Shown here: piece by piece, positions 22,654 to 33,861 of the stretch
Layout of the letters: every line of letters starts with the position of its first letter
Numbering within the stretch: the stretch's first letter is position 1
From: Mya arenaria
Lineage: Eukaryota > Mollusca > Bivalvia > Myida > Myidae
DNA: 64,000 nt
Assembly: GCF_026914265.1 (NCBI RefSeq)
Contig: NC_069136.1
Coordinates: 54,415,658 to 54,479,657, forward strand
Direction of reading: 5' to 3'
Position numbers and translations under genes: made by a program
The notes under the pieces: model-generated
The model's input: the letters and a program-made list of their open reading frames with translations, nothing else
What the model was told of the DNA's origin: nothing
The model's database searches: none

Positions 22654-23205
22654 TGTCCTAAGCACGTATGGGTTGTGGGGTCATCTATCGTCAGGAACGC
22701 GTTCATGCATGCGTGGATGTCTGATCCTAACTTGAAAATGGAGTCATGCAAGTTGTGGTGGCAGGGTTACGGGGGCTTAGGCATTAAGGAAATGGAAAGA
22801 AAGATTTACCTTCTGAAACGCGTAAACATGTGCCAGCCACCAGCCATGATCATTATGCATTGCGGCGGGAATGATATTGGAAGGATAAAAATTTCTGAGT
22901 TTATAAAGCATTTTAAGATGCTGGTAGATAATATTGGCAACATCTTACCTGGTACCATAGTTGTGTTCTCGCAAATTTTACCTAGATTAACATGGCGCTA
23001 CTCAAAAAATCACATTGCTATGTATAACGCTAAAAGGCGCCTGAACAGCTTCTGCAAAAATTACATTTCAAAGAAAGGGGGGTGCTTCTTGGCCCACAAT
23101 ATTCCAACCAAATATCTATTGCAAGATAGCGTCCATTTAACAGACGATAGCAACGAGTTATTCAACCAAAATTTGGCAATTTGTATCAGAAACACGCTAA
23201 GCTAA
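22654..23205 (+). CDS. SGNH-type hydrolase domain of the Ngaro-like element
   Basis: The domain reads VWVVGSSIVRNAF (block I, GSS in place of GDS), MIIMHCGGNDIG (block III, GGND) and LLQDSVHLTDDSN (block V, D-x-x-H), the order and spacing of SGNH/GDSL hydrolases. Such a domain is known as the extra ORF of Ngaro elements; its role there is not settled, perhaps esterase activity. At about 184 codons it is full length for this class. The frame starts at a likely acceptor splice site, not at an ATG. Confidence 0.82.
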   Translation, partial: CPKHVWVVGSSIVRNAFMHAWMSDPNLKMESCKLWWQGYGGLGIKEMERKIYLLKRVNMCQPPAMIIMHCGGNDIGRIKISEFIKHFKMLVDNIGNILPGTIVVFSQILPRLTWRYSKNHIAMYNAKRRLNSFCKNYISKKGGCFLAHNIPTKYLLQDSVHLTDDSNELFNQNLAICIRNTLS

Positions 23206-24004
23206 AACCCACTTTGCCTGAAATATAACAGTTATATACGAACTGCTGCTTAGTAGAATAATGCGGATCATATTGAAAGCTACAATCTCGTATCAAGAAG
23301 GCGGGGCTCCCCTTGTGCTGCCGCCCCAAATTTGTTCTTTGGGGAGTTCAGCTCAGATTATCTTCGCTTCACATTGGCGCTCGGCAGCACCATTTCTTAC
23401 CAAATCTTAAGCAAATTTATCATTAACCATTTTAAAGTGCTTTCCGAACATTGCTTTTCCGTGACGGAATTCACTTACATTTGCTAAAGAATGAATACTT
23501 GTAATTGATAGTTGATACTGATTTGCATATTTGCTGAGCTGAACTAAATTGTATTGTTTAACTGCTGCAATAATTGATTGCTTATTTTCAACCCTGAGGC
23601 TTTGGGGTAGGTCGCCATGGAAGACGCCAAAGTTTAGCAGGTGACCAGTTGGCCTTTAATCGGGTCAACATTTTCGGACCATTTTATTTCAAAATTCATT
23701 TTGGGTCAAGTGGGCCCAAAATTAGTTTTTTGCGCGATGGCCATTTGGGCCTAAATAATTTGTGCTGTGGTCAATTTGGCCCAGATATTTATATATGTGA
23801 AAGGGGAGTCTCGCCAAACATTCCAAACCTTTTAAATGTAAATGAACAAAAATAAATATGATGAAATGGACAGCTAAGTTGTTTTTCTTCGTTTAAGAAA
23901 TTTAATGTGTAACATGGAAATAAAGTTAAGAAAGCGTCGCCTTATTCAGATTTAGGAAGAGTATGGTGTCAAATTAAATTGGTTTTGGTCAACTTTGTTG
24001 ATAA
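23206..24004 (+). other. 3' noncoding region of the Ngaro-like element
   Basis: This should hold the 3' terminal repeats. Visible structure: a hairpin around 23598-23633 (ctttgg...ccaaag) and several TTTGGGCC/GGCCC-like words between 23690 and 23790. I could not match any block convincingly to the 5' end. AATAAATATG near 23850 could serve as polyadenylation signal. Confidence 0.45.
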
Positions 24005-24085
24005 CGATTGTTTGTTTTAAGTTTCATTAAAATCGGCCGACATTCATATTTTTGGGAGAAACGTGGTCATGTACCTTAAGTTTGA
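24005..24085 (-). repeat. Outer end of the large element's right arm
   Basis: Reverse complement of 12733-12810 with few differences (cgattgttt, aatcggccga, ttcatattttt, catgtaccttaag). It shows that 18056-24004 was inserted into a pre-existing arm. Confidence 0.88.
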
Positions 24086-24472
24086 AAAAAACATGTATTG
24101 TATTTACGGAAATGTAAGAGATATATTATCCAAACATCTCTTCCATAGAAATAGATATTGCAATATATAGACCATTATGTATTATAACATTGTATGTATA
24201 AGTATATTATCATATTTAATTTGCGATTTCAAGATTCTGTTGCAGCGACTTAAATTATATATAACACGCACTTCGTGTTCGTGTATTATTTCAATAGTAT
24301 GGTAGTGGGTGCATTTATTGTTAATAAATTTAATGTTGCAACTTTATTAATAATACTTTGCTGTCGAAGAATGCGAAACTTTTATTTATTTAACGATTTT
24401 GCGCAGTGCAATATCCTAAGCGTATATAAATTATAAACTATTAGAGCAGAACTGATGATGATGGTGGTGATA

Positions 24473-24534
<62 letters not shown>

Positions 24535-24880
24535 TATTTGAGTTTCTAAGATAAACCGAAAAGTTGAAAACAATATAGTAAAATCAGACATAGTCCTTGT
24601 ATACATGTCAGACTTACTTAGAAAAGCAATCCCGAAACACTTTAAAAAAAATATTGATAAAATAAATAATTTTGATTTTTAAAATGAGCTTTTTTTGTTA
24701 TATTAAGAAATTAGATCAAAAGGTCCCAGTCAAAGTCATCAGAGGAAAACATTGATATTTGTTTTCAAAACAGTACACATGGTACAAATTTCATTGCTGT
24801 AGCTTCAAAAATAAGAAAGGAGGACACATTAAGAGTGGCAGCTTTGATCAAAGGGAAATAAGCAAATTTGGTAGAAGGCC
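24086..24880. other. AT-rich noncoding sequence with a GAT microsatellite
   Basis: A (GAT)n tract occupies 24452-24533. Nothing coding is supported. Confidence 0.6.
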
Positions 24881-25225
24881 TTCATATGATGCTACTTATC
24901 AACGGTCTGGGCCATATAGTTGGAAAAGGAAGATTTTCAAAATAATCCCGATATTAGTATATAGGAAACTTGTGTGCCCCAGGGCGTGGCAATTTTTTTC
25001 AACAGGGCCTTATTTAAAAAAAAACACCACTGTATGATGCTTCATACAAAATATCAAACTATCAAGGGTCTGGATTAGCGGTTTTAGGCAAAATAAATTG
25101 GTCATATATAATTCTATAGAATACTTGTGGCCAAGGGTGGGGACAGTTTTGAACCCAGGGGGACGGTAAAACATATTTGATAGAACACCACTGTATGATG
25201 ATATATGCAAATTATCATGGGTAAA
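24880..25225. repeat. Degenerate periodic repeat (CCACTGTATGATGCTTCATAC family)
   Basis: Words like actgtatgatgnttcatacaaaatatcaa occur near 24885, 25026 and 25190, spaced 141-164 bp, with aaacttgtg and ggccta-type words in between at similar phases. The same family recurs at 45975-46520. I associate it with mollusc genomes. Confidence 0.6.
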
Positions 25226-25336
25226 GGCCCAGTTTACATGCCATATCCGTACGCCGTGGCTGTCTCTAGAGAGGGTTCTAAAATTGCCGCGATCGACGGC
25301 GTGAGAATACTGATATTGATAAAAACTATACAATGA
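25226..25336 (+). pseudogene. NHL C-terminal fragment of a TRIM-like gene
   Basis: The forward frame reads PYAVAVSREGSKIAAIDGV and then a stop, matching the last propeller strand of the gene at 12510-12614 (PLAVTVSRDGSRMAV). At the DNA level tctagagagggttctaaa is shared almost exactly with the pseudogene at 4265-4282. Only this tail is present. Confidence 0.55.
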
Positions 25337-26190
25337 CAAAGTATTGTTGAAATTGTTTATTTTTAATCATAAACTACCGCGTATTTTTTATTAATTTTTA
25401 TAAAAACAAATAAGATTAAAACAGGAAATTGAAAGAATTTTGTCAAAAGTTTAAAATGACTTGAAAATAAACGTCCTGAAGTTATACAAGGTATTTTGGT
25501 ACCTTAAGTAAATAATGTATGAAATGGGTTTTTTCATTACGAGCGTATGAGCGAATGAGGAAATCATGAAATAATAAAAACTCATTACGAGTAAGTATAA
25601 ATAAACTCTGATGAAAATATTGCAATGCTTTTGTCACTTTTAATGTTTGAACAGATCTTCAGTTTTAAAGCGTGAGTCTGCCAAGGTCAATAATAATTTC
25701 AAAAGAGGAGGTTCATGATCTGAGTTTGACTTCAGACACTGATAAGGATATCAATACAAAATTTGATTGTTAACGGATAAACACTCGTTATCATATTCAA
25801 AAACTAAATTAGTTATATTATTGTTGTCATCACAGGCCAGAGATCGCTAAAAATCTGACTTTTCAAATTTTGGGGGGCATACAAAAATTGCGATCGGCGG
25901 TAAAAAAATACGGTCGGTCGGGTTACAGGAAACAAACATATTTCTTTAGGCCTAAGCATGGAAGACTTAATTAAAATTGAAAATAAATAATCATAAAAAC
26001 GCGACTTTTAGAGGAACTATTTGACGTCGATAGTGATTTAAAATTATTGCGCTTCATGACGTCAGTAAAAAACGTCGCACGCGCTTTTTGGTGAAATGTG
26101 CAAAAGTGCACTTTCTACGTCATTTTTCCACAAACTGATAATTTTAGATATGCAAGAAAAAATATCAATCATTTTTTTCCGGTCCGGATA
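25337..26190. other. Noncoding, nothing identified
   Basis: AT-rich; the segment 25855-25935 has GATCGGCGGTAAAAAAATACGGTCGG-like GC-richer words that may be an old repeat tip. Confidence 0.4.
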
Positions 26191-26219
26191 AAACAATCCG
26201 ACCCTCGGGCACGCTGCGT

Positions 26220-26480
26220 TCCACCTACAAATCTGCATATGAGCTTCTATACCGTACGAGTCTATTTTCCAAACTTAAGAACGTAATTATTTAAGATAAT
26301 GCATAAAAATCCCTGTATCTAAATCAAACTATTTCGAAAACTTGACAACATAAGTAACAGTATATTAAATATTTCCAAATCCACTGTATCAAAATGACAT
26401 TATTTTCCAATATCGAAAATTTAACTTACTTAAAATTTGCATATAAGCCCTTGTTTTTTACAAAGACTGTTTTGCGAACA
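26220..26480. repeat. Degenerate ~75-bp repeat (CTGCATATGAGCCCCTGTATCTAAA family)
   Basis: Related words occur at about 26230, 26308, 26379 and 26438, spaced 60-78 bp (aaatctgcatatgagc; tccctgtatctaaatcaaac). The same family, better preserved, is at 44180-44380, including ccaaacttaagaacgta. Confidence 0.55.
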
Positions 26481-26489
26481 TTATACATT

Positions 26490-29180
26490 TGACTGATACA
26501 ATATTTCTAGAACGTTTCCAGCCTACATACATGGTACGTTAAGCTTGGCACTGGCTTAACTATTCATCATAATTGCCAAGAAATCCAGAAAGCCAGAAAG
26601 CCTAGGCTCTTTTAGATGCCTTATATGTTCTTTTATGAATAGTTCAGACGTTTTTGAAGTGTATGTGCAGTATTCGGAAGTATAAAAGATCAATAAGACA
26701 AAAACGGCAGTCAATTTCGATTGGTCTTATATCATTCCTGTATGTTTGGACGAAGAATGTAAACTGGTCATTTGCCGTCTGTTGCAGGGTTGCGGCGGCA
26801 CGGAAATTGGCCAAATCTAGGGAACCTTTTAAAAGAAGTGCCTGTTCAGGGACATGGGCGACTGTATCGCTTAGGGCAATCTTATTATACCCGTAATGAT
26901 ACATGGACTATTGAAGGAGGTATTGTTTAGACAGAAGTTATTGATACAGTCGGGACGCCGCCCACTTATCAATCTCATCCATTTTCTTGGTTTTGAAGTA
27001 TATCTTCTTTACGTAAATGTCCTCACAAACTTTTCCCGTCTTCTCTACATTGCGTTACCATAAAGAACAGTGACTCAAATCGAATTCAGTTGTAAAATAT
27101 AAATAGTTTTTAATAAATTGGCAAAAGGTCAAAATAAAATATAAAATTCAAATGTTCATGCTTGATTCAATAGTTCAAATACCGATATTGCAAAAGTTAT
27201 TAATTGGATTCAACGTAATTTTTGCATTTGTTCTACAACTCAAATGATCATCAAACACAAAAAATGATTGAATACTGATCAACGTTTACTGGGGATTAGG
27301 CCAGTTAACGGGAACCCAAATCTACAACTGTGTGATTTTGATATAGACCGTATAGCGGAAATAAGCACTGTAATATTTCAGAAGAGCTCATCTTGTTACT
27401 AGCCAAAATATAATTGATTTCAAACATATTTCACCCACGTTTAATTGAACAAAGGCCAAACATACACTAAACAAGAGACACAGAACATCCTAAATATAAC
27501 TGACATCCGACACATTAATTACGAAATGAAATGACATGAAATGACATAACTTCTACGTACTGTTATTATTTCCTTACATACTTGGCAGTTGCCTAATTCC
27601 GGATTTGCCTAAAAAACGGAAATCGAATACGTTCAGCGAGAAATGGGGTTATAAAACACAAAAATAACACAACTATCGTGACAAGGCATCTTTAATATAG
27701 CGTTGTGCGAAATTTCGTCTCATGATTTCACTCCGATAGTCTGATATTAACTCGATTTTAAGACCATATTTTATTTTTAGTTTTTACCTAAAAATCCATA
27801 TGGCCTACTCGTAATTATTCCGAGCAGTCCCGAAAGCTTACGAAAGTAAATGGAGCACAAGCACGTGACAGTTATGAATAATCAATGAGGTCAGCATATA
27901 TCATAACAAAGATGGACGTTCGTGAAAAGAGAAACAGAGGCAGGCAGAGATTGCCTAAATCGATCAGAAAGCGACGATAAATGGAATACGTAGAAAAGAT
28001 GTTGACTTCAATGGTCTATGTATAGGCATTCATCTAAATAAATGGAAAGCAATGAAGCTTCAAATTGAATGGAAAAATGGACGTCTTGGAAACAAAACAT
28101 TTTCTCGATAGGTTTTAGTCCAAATAATATTGTACGTTAACATATTTTTCTTTACGATTTTTGATATGGAAGAATCTCGTATAACACGCATATTATTTTT
28201 GACTAGATAGGTTTTTTGAACAGGGTTGTTTTCAGTGTAGCCACAAACTCAACACTCACAACATAAAATGCCTATTAATAGTAACAAGTGTCGTCTGTCT
28301 CTTTACCACCAAAAAAATAGTTTGAGAAAGTGCGGACTATATAAATTACAATCTATGAATAACCGAGCTAGATTTGACAAAGCAAGAAGCAATCATAAAG
28401 CAATTTCTATTTTAATCATTTGATTTGTTGAATTTAGATAAAGATAATACTAAAGTAGTATCCCTGCGCCCAAGAATGAATGAACATCGAAACGTAAACA
28501 AAGAATTACTATCCACTCAAAGCGCATAATTCCTTCACGTGACACAATGATCTCATCCCCTGCGCACAGTTTCCCCGCTTATAACATCACGTGATAGCCC
28601 ACATGGGAATACCAAACGCACGCCATCCGGTCTCATAATTCCCGGTTCATAACTTATGGCCCCAGGCAAGGGATTGTGTTGCTGATGTTTATAACACGAT
28701 TTTGACAATCTTATTTGTTTTTATATGTACCAAAATTGTATAAAATATATAAACATTATGTCTTAATTTATGCAATTTGTTATAGGTCTACACTATTTAT
28801 GCAGATGCGATGGCAGTACAAATGCTTATGTTTTTTGCATAAAAGATTGAGGACGACTAGAGTATGAAGTAACTTAGAGTTGCACCTTTTAAATTATGTT
28901 ATGTCAAAGTTGTTTATTGTTCTTTCTTTTTTGTTTACCCACCTCCCCCCTCCAGACATTATATTTTTGTAAGCATTAATGATTGCAATTAAAAAATTCC
29001 ATGTTTGCATATCCGACTCATATCGATACGATACGATATGTTTATTGCGTAAACCATTATACAATGTTCATAGCATGTAAACAAGTAAATCATTGAATGG
29101 AGAAAAAGTACACAAACACATTTTCTGGAGCTAATAGTTGCAATGTTATAACATCCTATTATAGTAAGTATGCGTGTGCT
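26490..29180. other. Noncoding, no feature supported
   Basis: AT-rich. Overlapping open frames on both strands at 26644-26904 (80-86 codons) show no family motif. 28550-28680 is locally GC-richer without coding potential. Confidence 0.5.
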
Positions 29181-29184
29181 TCCC

Positions 29185-29460
29185 AGCAAGCAAGGCTAAA
29201 TGGGTCCCATATGGGCTGAATCTGGGCAAAAAGCCCATATGGGGCCCATATAGGACCCATATGGTTGAGAATGCCCAGATGGGACCCATATAGCTGCTCA
29301 TCTATATTAATTGGATACACAAAGGGAAACAAAGATCATTGTTATATGAAAATAGGTAAACATCGATACTATGTGAAAAAAGTTCATTATTTCATGAATC
29401 GGCTTCACATCTTTTGCCATGATATGCCCCAGATAGGTCCTATATGGGTCCCATATACTC
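29185..29460. repeat. CCCATATGGG-rich dispersed repeat, copy 1
   Basis: Begins cccagcaagcaa and carries several nested palindromic words (gggtcccatatgggc, gcccatatggggcccatat, cctatatgggtcccatat), split by an unrelated ~120-bp AT-rich stretch (29300-29425). The same words and an inverted tip (ttgctggctggg) occur at 33570-33861. Confidence 0.65.
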
Positions 29461-30381
29461 GGCATTATCATTATAGTAGGGCAGTGTTAGATGGTAAGGC
29501 ACGATGTTGTGGCGATGATACATAAATACACAAGGAACAGATATTTTTCCGAATTTTCATTTTTTTTATTACTTCTTAAATTTAAACTTTTTGCAATTGT
29601 GTTTTTAGAAGCAATTTAGTCACAAATAAAAAAATGCGGAAAAATTTGTCACGTGACATTTTATCGACGCGCGGATGATGAACGTGATTGAGTGAAAAAA
29701 CAATGGTTAAATTGATCTTAAAGAAAAGGTAAAGGTTCTTATTTAACTTTTAAAGCAACTTGTATTTATACTTATAGTAATTTGATTTACTTTTTAGTGA
29801 ATTACTGATGACTTTCATGAAGAAGTATTGTTTGTGCTACGATTTTGTATTTTGTCATATAATTTCGCGATAATATATAATTTATAAAGTAAAGGCATTA
29901 GGGATGGCAGATGCCAAAACAAAACTAAAAAAAAACAACGGCAAATTAATGGTTCATGCAGCTGTTGGGAACCTATTTACATATAGACCTCCAAAGAGAC
30001 ATATTCTTTTCTCTTGAATGGATTCTGACAATTATTAATCTTTTATCCAATTTAAAAGTGCACCAAGGATCGAGTCTGTACGAGAATATGAGCCAGGGTT
30101 AACAGCCTGCCACTGCTGCTAATGGTGATGATGATGGCCCTGTTACAGCCAAGACCAACACCCCCCAACATTCCAGCTACCCGTTCATTATTCGATGCTC
30201 GGCAGAGCAGAATCCAAGAAGGTAAATAGAAAATTTTAATGGAATTTAAAATGTTTTTAATAATTGAACCTTGCATCTTTTTATTATTATAAACATTAAC
30301 AATCAGCCAATCACATTATATGTTTAATGGTTCACTGTATTTTACCTGAAGTGTCTTGTTTAAATATTTATTTTTGACAGA
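29461..30381. other. Noncoding; possible upstream exon near 30075-30222
   Basis: Mostly AT-rich. Positions 30075-30222 are less AT-rich and end in a donor-like caagaag|gtaaat, with an open forward frame rich in P, T and S. It could be an upstream exon of the DUF4806-like gene that follows, but nothing proves it. Confidence 0.35.
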
Positions 30382-31429
30382 ATGTTATTTGTTCCAGATC
30401 GAGACACCTGGATCTTTGTGATTTTGGAAAACCAGCAGGAGCAATTGCGACAGCATACGCAGCTCCTGCGTCTCATCCTGGCGAGAGGTTCAGCACAAGA
30501 TGCAGTTCCGAGTGAGTTGCCAGAGGGGATATCTTCCCCCCCACAAAACTGTGGTGGATTTGGCAGCTTTCAAAGAGCGAAAGTCACAAGCGAATGCTGC
30601 AACATCCGTTGTAAGTTTCCCAAACATAGTTGATTGATTTTTTTATGAGGTGTCTTTAAATTTAAAAATGCATAATTTGAGCTTTAAAATTACAAGTGAT
30701 CTGATATTATCAATATAAGGGCAGGCACACAAACTGAGCCAGTATAGGGGGCGCTGACATTGCTTCAAATTTTAATATTTAATTGTACCACATTGAGTGT
30801 GATACTTTGGTTCTGCTTGAAAGTGTGTGCTGTTTTGCATTTATATGTGGATTTACAGGCATTTCCATGCACAACTCTTTGTTCAAGGTAAAATACTTGG
30901 CAGAATATGATGGGAGTGACATAGTGGACACGGTTTCCCTGATAATGAAGACGGTGTTGACAACAAATCTGGCTCGCCAATACTGGACAGACTCCACTTG
31001 ATAAACATCTTTTTCAGTAGGTGGTTTTGTTGTTGTATATATTAAGGTGTGCTAAATGAAACTACCTATGCTGTGCATACACAAATGGATTTTTAAAAAA
31101 ACTATAACTGAGTTTTAGTGTTAAAAAATGACAAACTTTTTAAGATACCTATCTAAATTAATCTGCCTAGCTAAAATTACCATATAGTTGACAATAAAAT
31201 GCTGCTTATTTATTACTAAACATTTGATAATCACTTTGATGAAATAACTGTCTCAGATATTCATCTTTCCACTAACACTATTTACAGGATGTCTACAATT
31301 GAACCCAGCAACACACTTTAGAACCGCAAGGAAATGAAGGGGGGCATATAGAAGTGGCTTTCCGAGTCGCGAGGTCGTGAGGTTGGCCGCAAAGACCGAG
31401 CAAAGGTCACCCCGATGATTCCTGAGTAG
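30382..31429 (+). pseudogene. DUF4806-like split gene (three exon-like blocks, disrupted)
   Basis: Block 1 (30382-30610) reads ILENQQEQLRQHTQLLRLIL, then LPEGIS, slips one base in the C7 run at 30536-30542, and continues KTVVDLAAFKERKSQA to a donor site gtaagt at 30611. Block 2 (30888-31001) follows the acceptor ctctttgttcaag in phase and reads VKYLAEYDGSDIVDTVSLIM then VLTTNLARQYW. Block 3 (31288-31429) ends KWLSESRGREVGRKDRAK before a stop, but its frame contains two TAG codons. The order (coiled leader, LP-GIS-PL, D-V-R-IM--LLTNELA, C-terminal R/K tail) is that of DUF4806 proteins, a family of unknown function common in invertebrates and often tied to mobile sequences. Introns would be 277 and 286 bp. 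Likely a decayed gene; part of the damage may be sequencing error. Confidence 0.5.
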
Positions 31430-32292
31430 AATGTTGACTTAATTACTTACCATAAAAATTCGGATTTACGACTCAGAATTAAACCAACAAAAATTGTCAG
31501 AATATTTTTCAAATTGATTATGTACAATATGTCTGCTTTTATTGTTTTATCATAAACACATCAATGTCGTGTGACATGTTATGTAGTTTGTATGCAAAAT
31601 GTATCACAATAATGTAATAATGAGATATCTCCAACTCTTCCCCTAAATTTTTATATCGTTAAGGGTTGCAAGAAGAGCATTTCTTATCTATATTTATAGG
31701 CAAATCCATGTTGCTTTTACTTTTTTTTCTAAAAATAAGATAAACTGTCCATGACAAATAAGACACCCATCAACAAGACCAATATGTTTAGTTCACATTT
31801 GAATGATTGTTCTAAAGAAAACTCTTAATAAGCGAAACCAGTTGGCATTGAATAATTATCATAATATCTCGGAATGATGTCGGTTTTCGTTTTACTATAA
31901 TATTTTCTTATCCTGAATACACCATTTTAAACAATGATAATAAACTTATTTTAAGATGAAGTAAGAAATTTGGCTAAATGAAATAAGCTACTTAAGGGTG
32001 TTACGCTTAAGAACTTTCGAGAAATTGGGGCCAGATGACTTTAAATTATATCAACCCCATTTATTTCCCTGGTGATAACAGTGATCCCAGATTTGTACAT
32101 GGTAGATATATTTTTTTTAACCTATGGATTGAGTGTGTATATATTAATTAATCCTTCTTGATGTACAACAATGAATCAGGTCTAAATGATATAATTTTAT
32201 TATGTAAATATTTGTTATAACTTATATGCTGTTGCTCTACTTTTGTTTCAGATGTATTTTGTAATGTAACTCAACATACATGGAAGAAATAA

Positions 32293-32383
<91 letters not shown>

Positions 32384-32684
32384 TTAACATTCAGTCATGT
32401 CAGTCCACTAGTCAGTATTACAAGGTGCATTAAATTTGTTATTTAATAGCTCTGGTTTGTGTTAAATTTTTTCTCCTTTTAAATTCTTTTTTATTTTACA
32501 TGTATGATTTTTGTCATTGAATCCTATGTGCCAATTAACTTGAAACTGTTATTTCATTTCTGGTTTGAAACGCTGCTTTATGTCTAAGCAATATTGTTAT
32601 ACTTGAATGTGTAGATGCCATCCATGCTCTGTTTATTAGATTTGTGTTTCGATTAGTGTATTTTTTTAAACACATTCGTTAAAG
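31430..32684. other. Noncoding with an (AT)n microsatellite
   Basis: An (AT)n tract of 86 bases lies at 32295-32380. The rest is AT-rich with no supported gene. Confidence 0.7.
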
Positions 32685-33019
32685 CATTTGGAGCTCCTCG
32701 GCCATTTTTATCGAAAACAACCTCAGATGTATGCCGGTACATCAGTTGAAGTAGTTTGTAAATTTCTTAATTATATCATTAATTAAATGTAGGGTTTTAG
32801 AATTGTATTGATTGATCTAAGTTTAAATTTATTGCCAGTGAAGTGTATTATTGCAAACATAATTAAGATTCCCAAGAGTTAAGTCATAAAGTTTAACTGC
32901 TAAAAAATTTGCTACGCGATCTACTTGCAGCGGACTTAAACGTACTGCTTTTTGAGTATGTAAACCGTCCATATACATCAGAGGTTGTTTTGATAAAATG
33001 GCCGAGGAGCTCCGAATGT
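32685..33019. mobile_element. hAT-like MITE, copy 1, with 8-bp target duplication
   Basis: A 335-bp element with long imperfect inverted ends: catttggagctcctcggcca at the left and its counterpart tggccgaggagctccgaatg at the right, the pairing extending about 40 bp (cgaaaacaacctcagatg with catcagaggttgttttga). The 8-mer cgttaaag flanks both sides (32677-32684 and 33020-33027). An 8-bp duplication suits the hAT superfamily. No coding capacity. Two relatives lie at 59987-60366 and 60538-60869. Confidence 0.85.
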
Positions 33020-33027
33020 CGTTAAAG

Positions 33028-33569
33028 CCTTTAAAAAGTGTGTTTTTTTACATGTAATTTTTGACACGCTTTTTCAGTTTGACAGTTTTAACTGACAGAT
33101 ACAATCAATAAAACAAAGTTTTCACTTCTTATTAAGTTATTAATCAAATTACCATATAAATGTACTAGATCTTTTTAGCTTGGTATTGTCAAACCAAACT
33201 GAAAGAATATGTGTCATAATTTCAGTCACATTTTTCTTGTGTGCAACTTTTATATTGCCAGTATTACGCAAAATCTTAACATTGTCAGTATATAATTTTT
33301 GTTGACTTTTTTAGTGTACATCTTGTTTTACATTTCTAATGTTTTCATGTTTATAAACTTAATAAGATTATTGCTATCTTTGTTGTGTAATGAAATATTA
33401 TGTTGACATTATGTCATTTGTACTTCTCAACATAGCTGTTTGTCTAGATAACCAATGAAAGGATAGTAATGCAATAGGTGAACACTCAAGATCAAATATT
33501 TTAGGTAATTGGAATCAATATATTATAACATGTAATAACAAAAGTAACGGTTTACCCCAAATTAATTGC
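33028..33569. other. Noncoding, nothing identified
   Basis: AT-rich sequence with no open frame or repeat that I can support. Confidence 0.6.
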
Positions 33570-33861
33570 TTAGGTAGGGCATATAGAGCCCACAAATACC
33601 ATGTGGGACCCATATGGGTCCCATATCAAGCCCTGTTCAAAAACCCATGTTGGGCCCATATGGGTCCTAAATCGAGCCCAGTTCCAAAACCCATGTGGGG
33701 CCCATATGGGTCCCACATTCAGCCCATATGGGTTGCCCATATGGGACCCACATGGAGCCCTGTTGCAAAACCTATGCAGGGCCCAGATGGGTAGCCCACA
33801 TGGGACCCATATGGTAACCCATGTGGGACCCATATGGGTCCCATATTTTTTGCTGGCTGGG
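33570..33861. repeat. CCCATATGGG-rich dispersed repeat, copy 2
   Basis: Dense array of overlapping palindromes (gggacccatatgggtccc) broken by gagccc(t/a)gttc-aaaacccatg spacers at roughly 60-70 bp steps, ending ttttttgctggctggg. Open frames on both strands (WDPYGSH / HMGPTWV patterns) are by-products of the palindromic 12-mer. Confidence 0.75.

Larger units (their letters stand above)
18056..24004 (+). mobile_element. Ngaro-like tyrosine-recombinase retrotransposon, nearly complete
   Basis: The boundaries are given by the interrupted host repeat: the right arm leaves homology after 18055 and regains it at 24005 (cgattgttt). The insert of about 5.95 kb encodes, in order, Gag, RT-RNase H, tyrosine recombinase and an SGNH hydrolase, the order known for Ngaro elements of the DIRS group. 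No LTRs, no DDE integrase and no aspartic protease were seen. The left tip holds two consecutive hairpins (18058-18078, ggttactc/gagtaacc; about 18090-18111, aacaact/agttgtt), and ttatcaacaa near the left tip is inverted as tttgttgataa at the right tip. Split direct repeats typical of the group could not be resolved by eye. Damage: one RT stop and single-base slips in Gag and recombinase. Confidence 0.85.
12733..24085. mobile_element. Large element with ~800-bp inverted terminal arms, host to two later insertions
   Basis: The left arm (12733-13540) is matched in inverted orientation by 17370-18055 and, after an interruption, 24005-24085. Shared blocks include the GGTACATG end, ATCGGCCGATTTTAATGAAAC, the AGCGCCACCTAGCGG segment, and CCTCACTTACTTGACGTG. 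The right arm is cut between 18055 and about 24005 by the Ngaro-like retrotransposon. A mariner copy lies between the arms at 15394-16488. Without both insertions the element would be about 4.3 kb. A transposase-like fragment at 17168-17353 sits just inside the right arm. Long arms plus that fragment suggest a Mutator-like element; I found no clear target-site duplication, so the class is inference. Confidence 0.7.

Noticed and set aside
26644..26904. Overlapping 80-86 codon frames on both strands
   Set aside because: No motif, no splice context, and both strands open.
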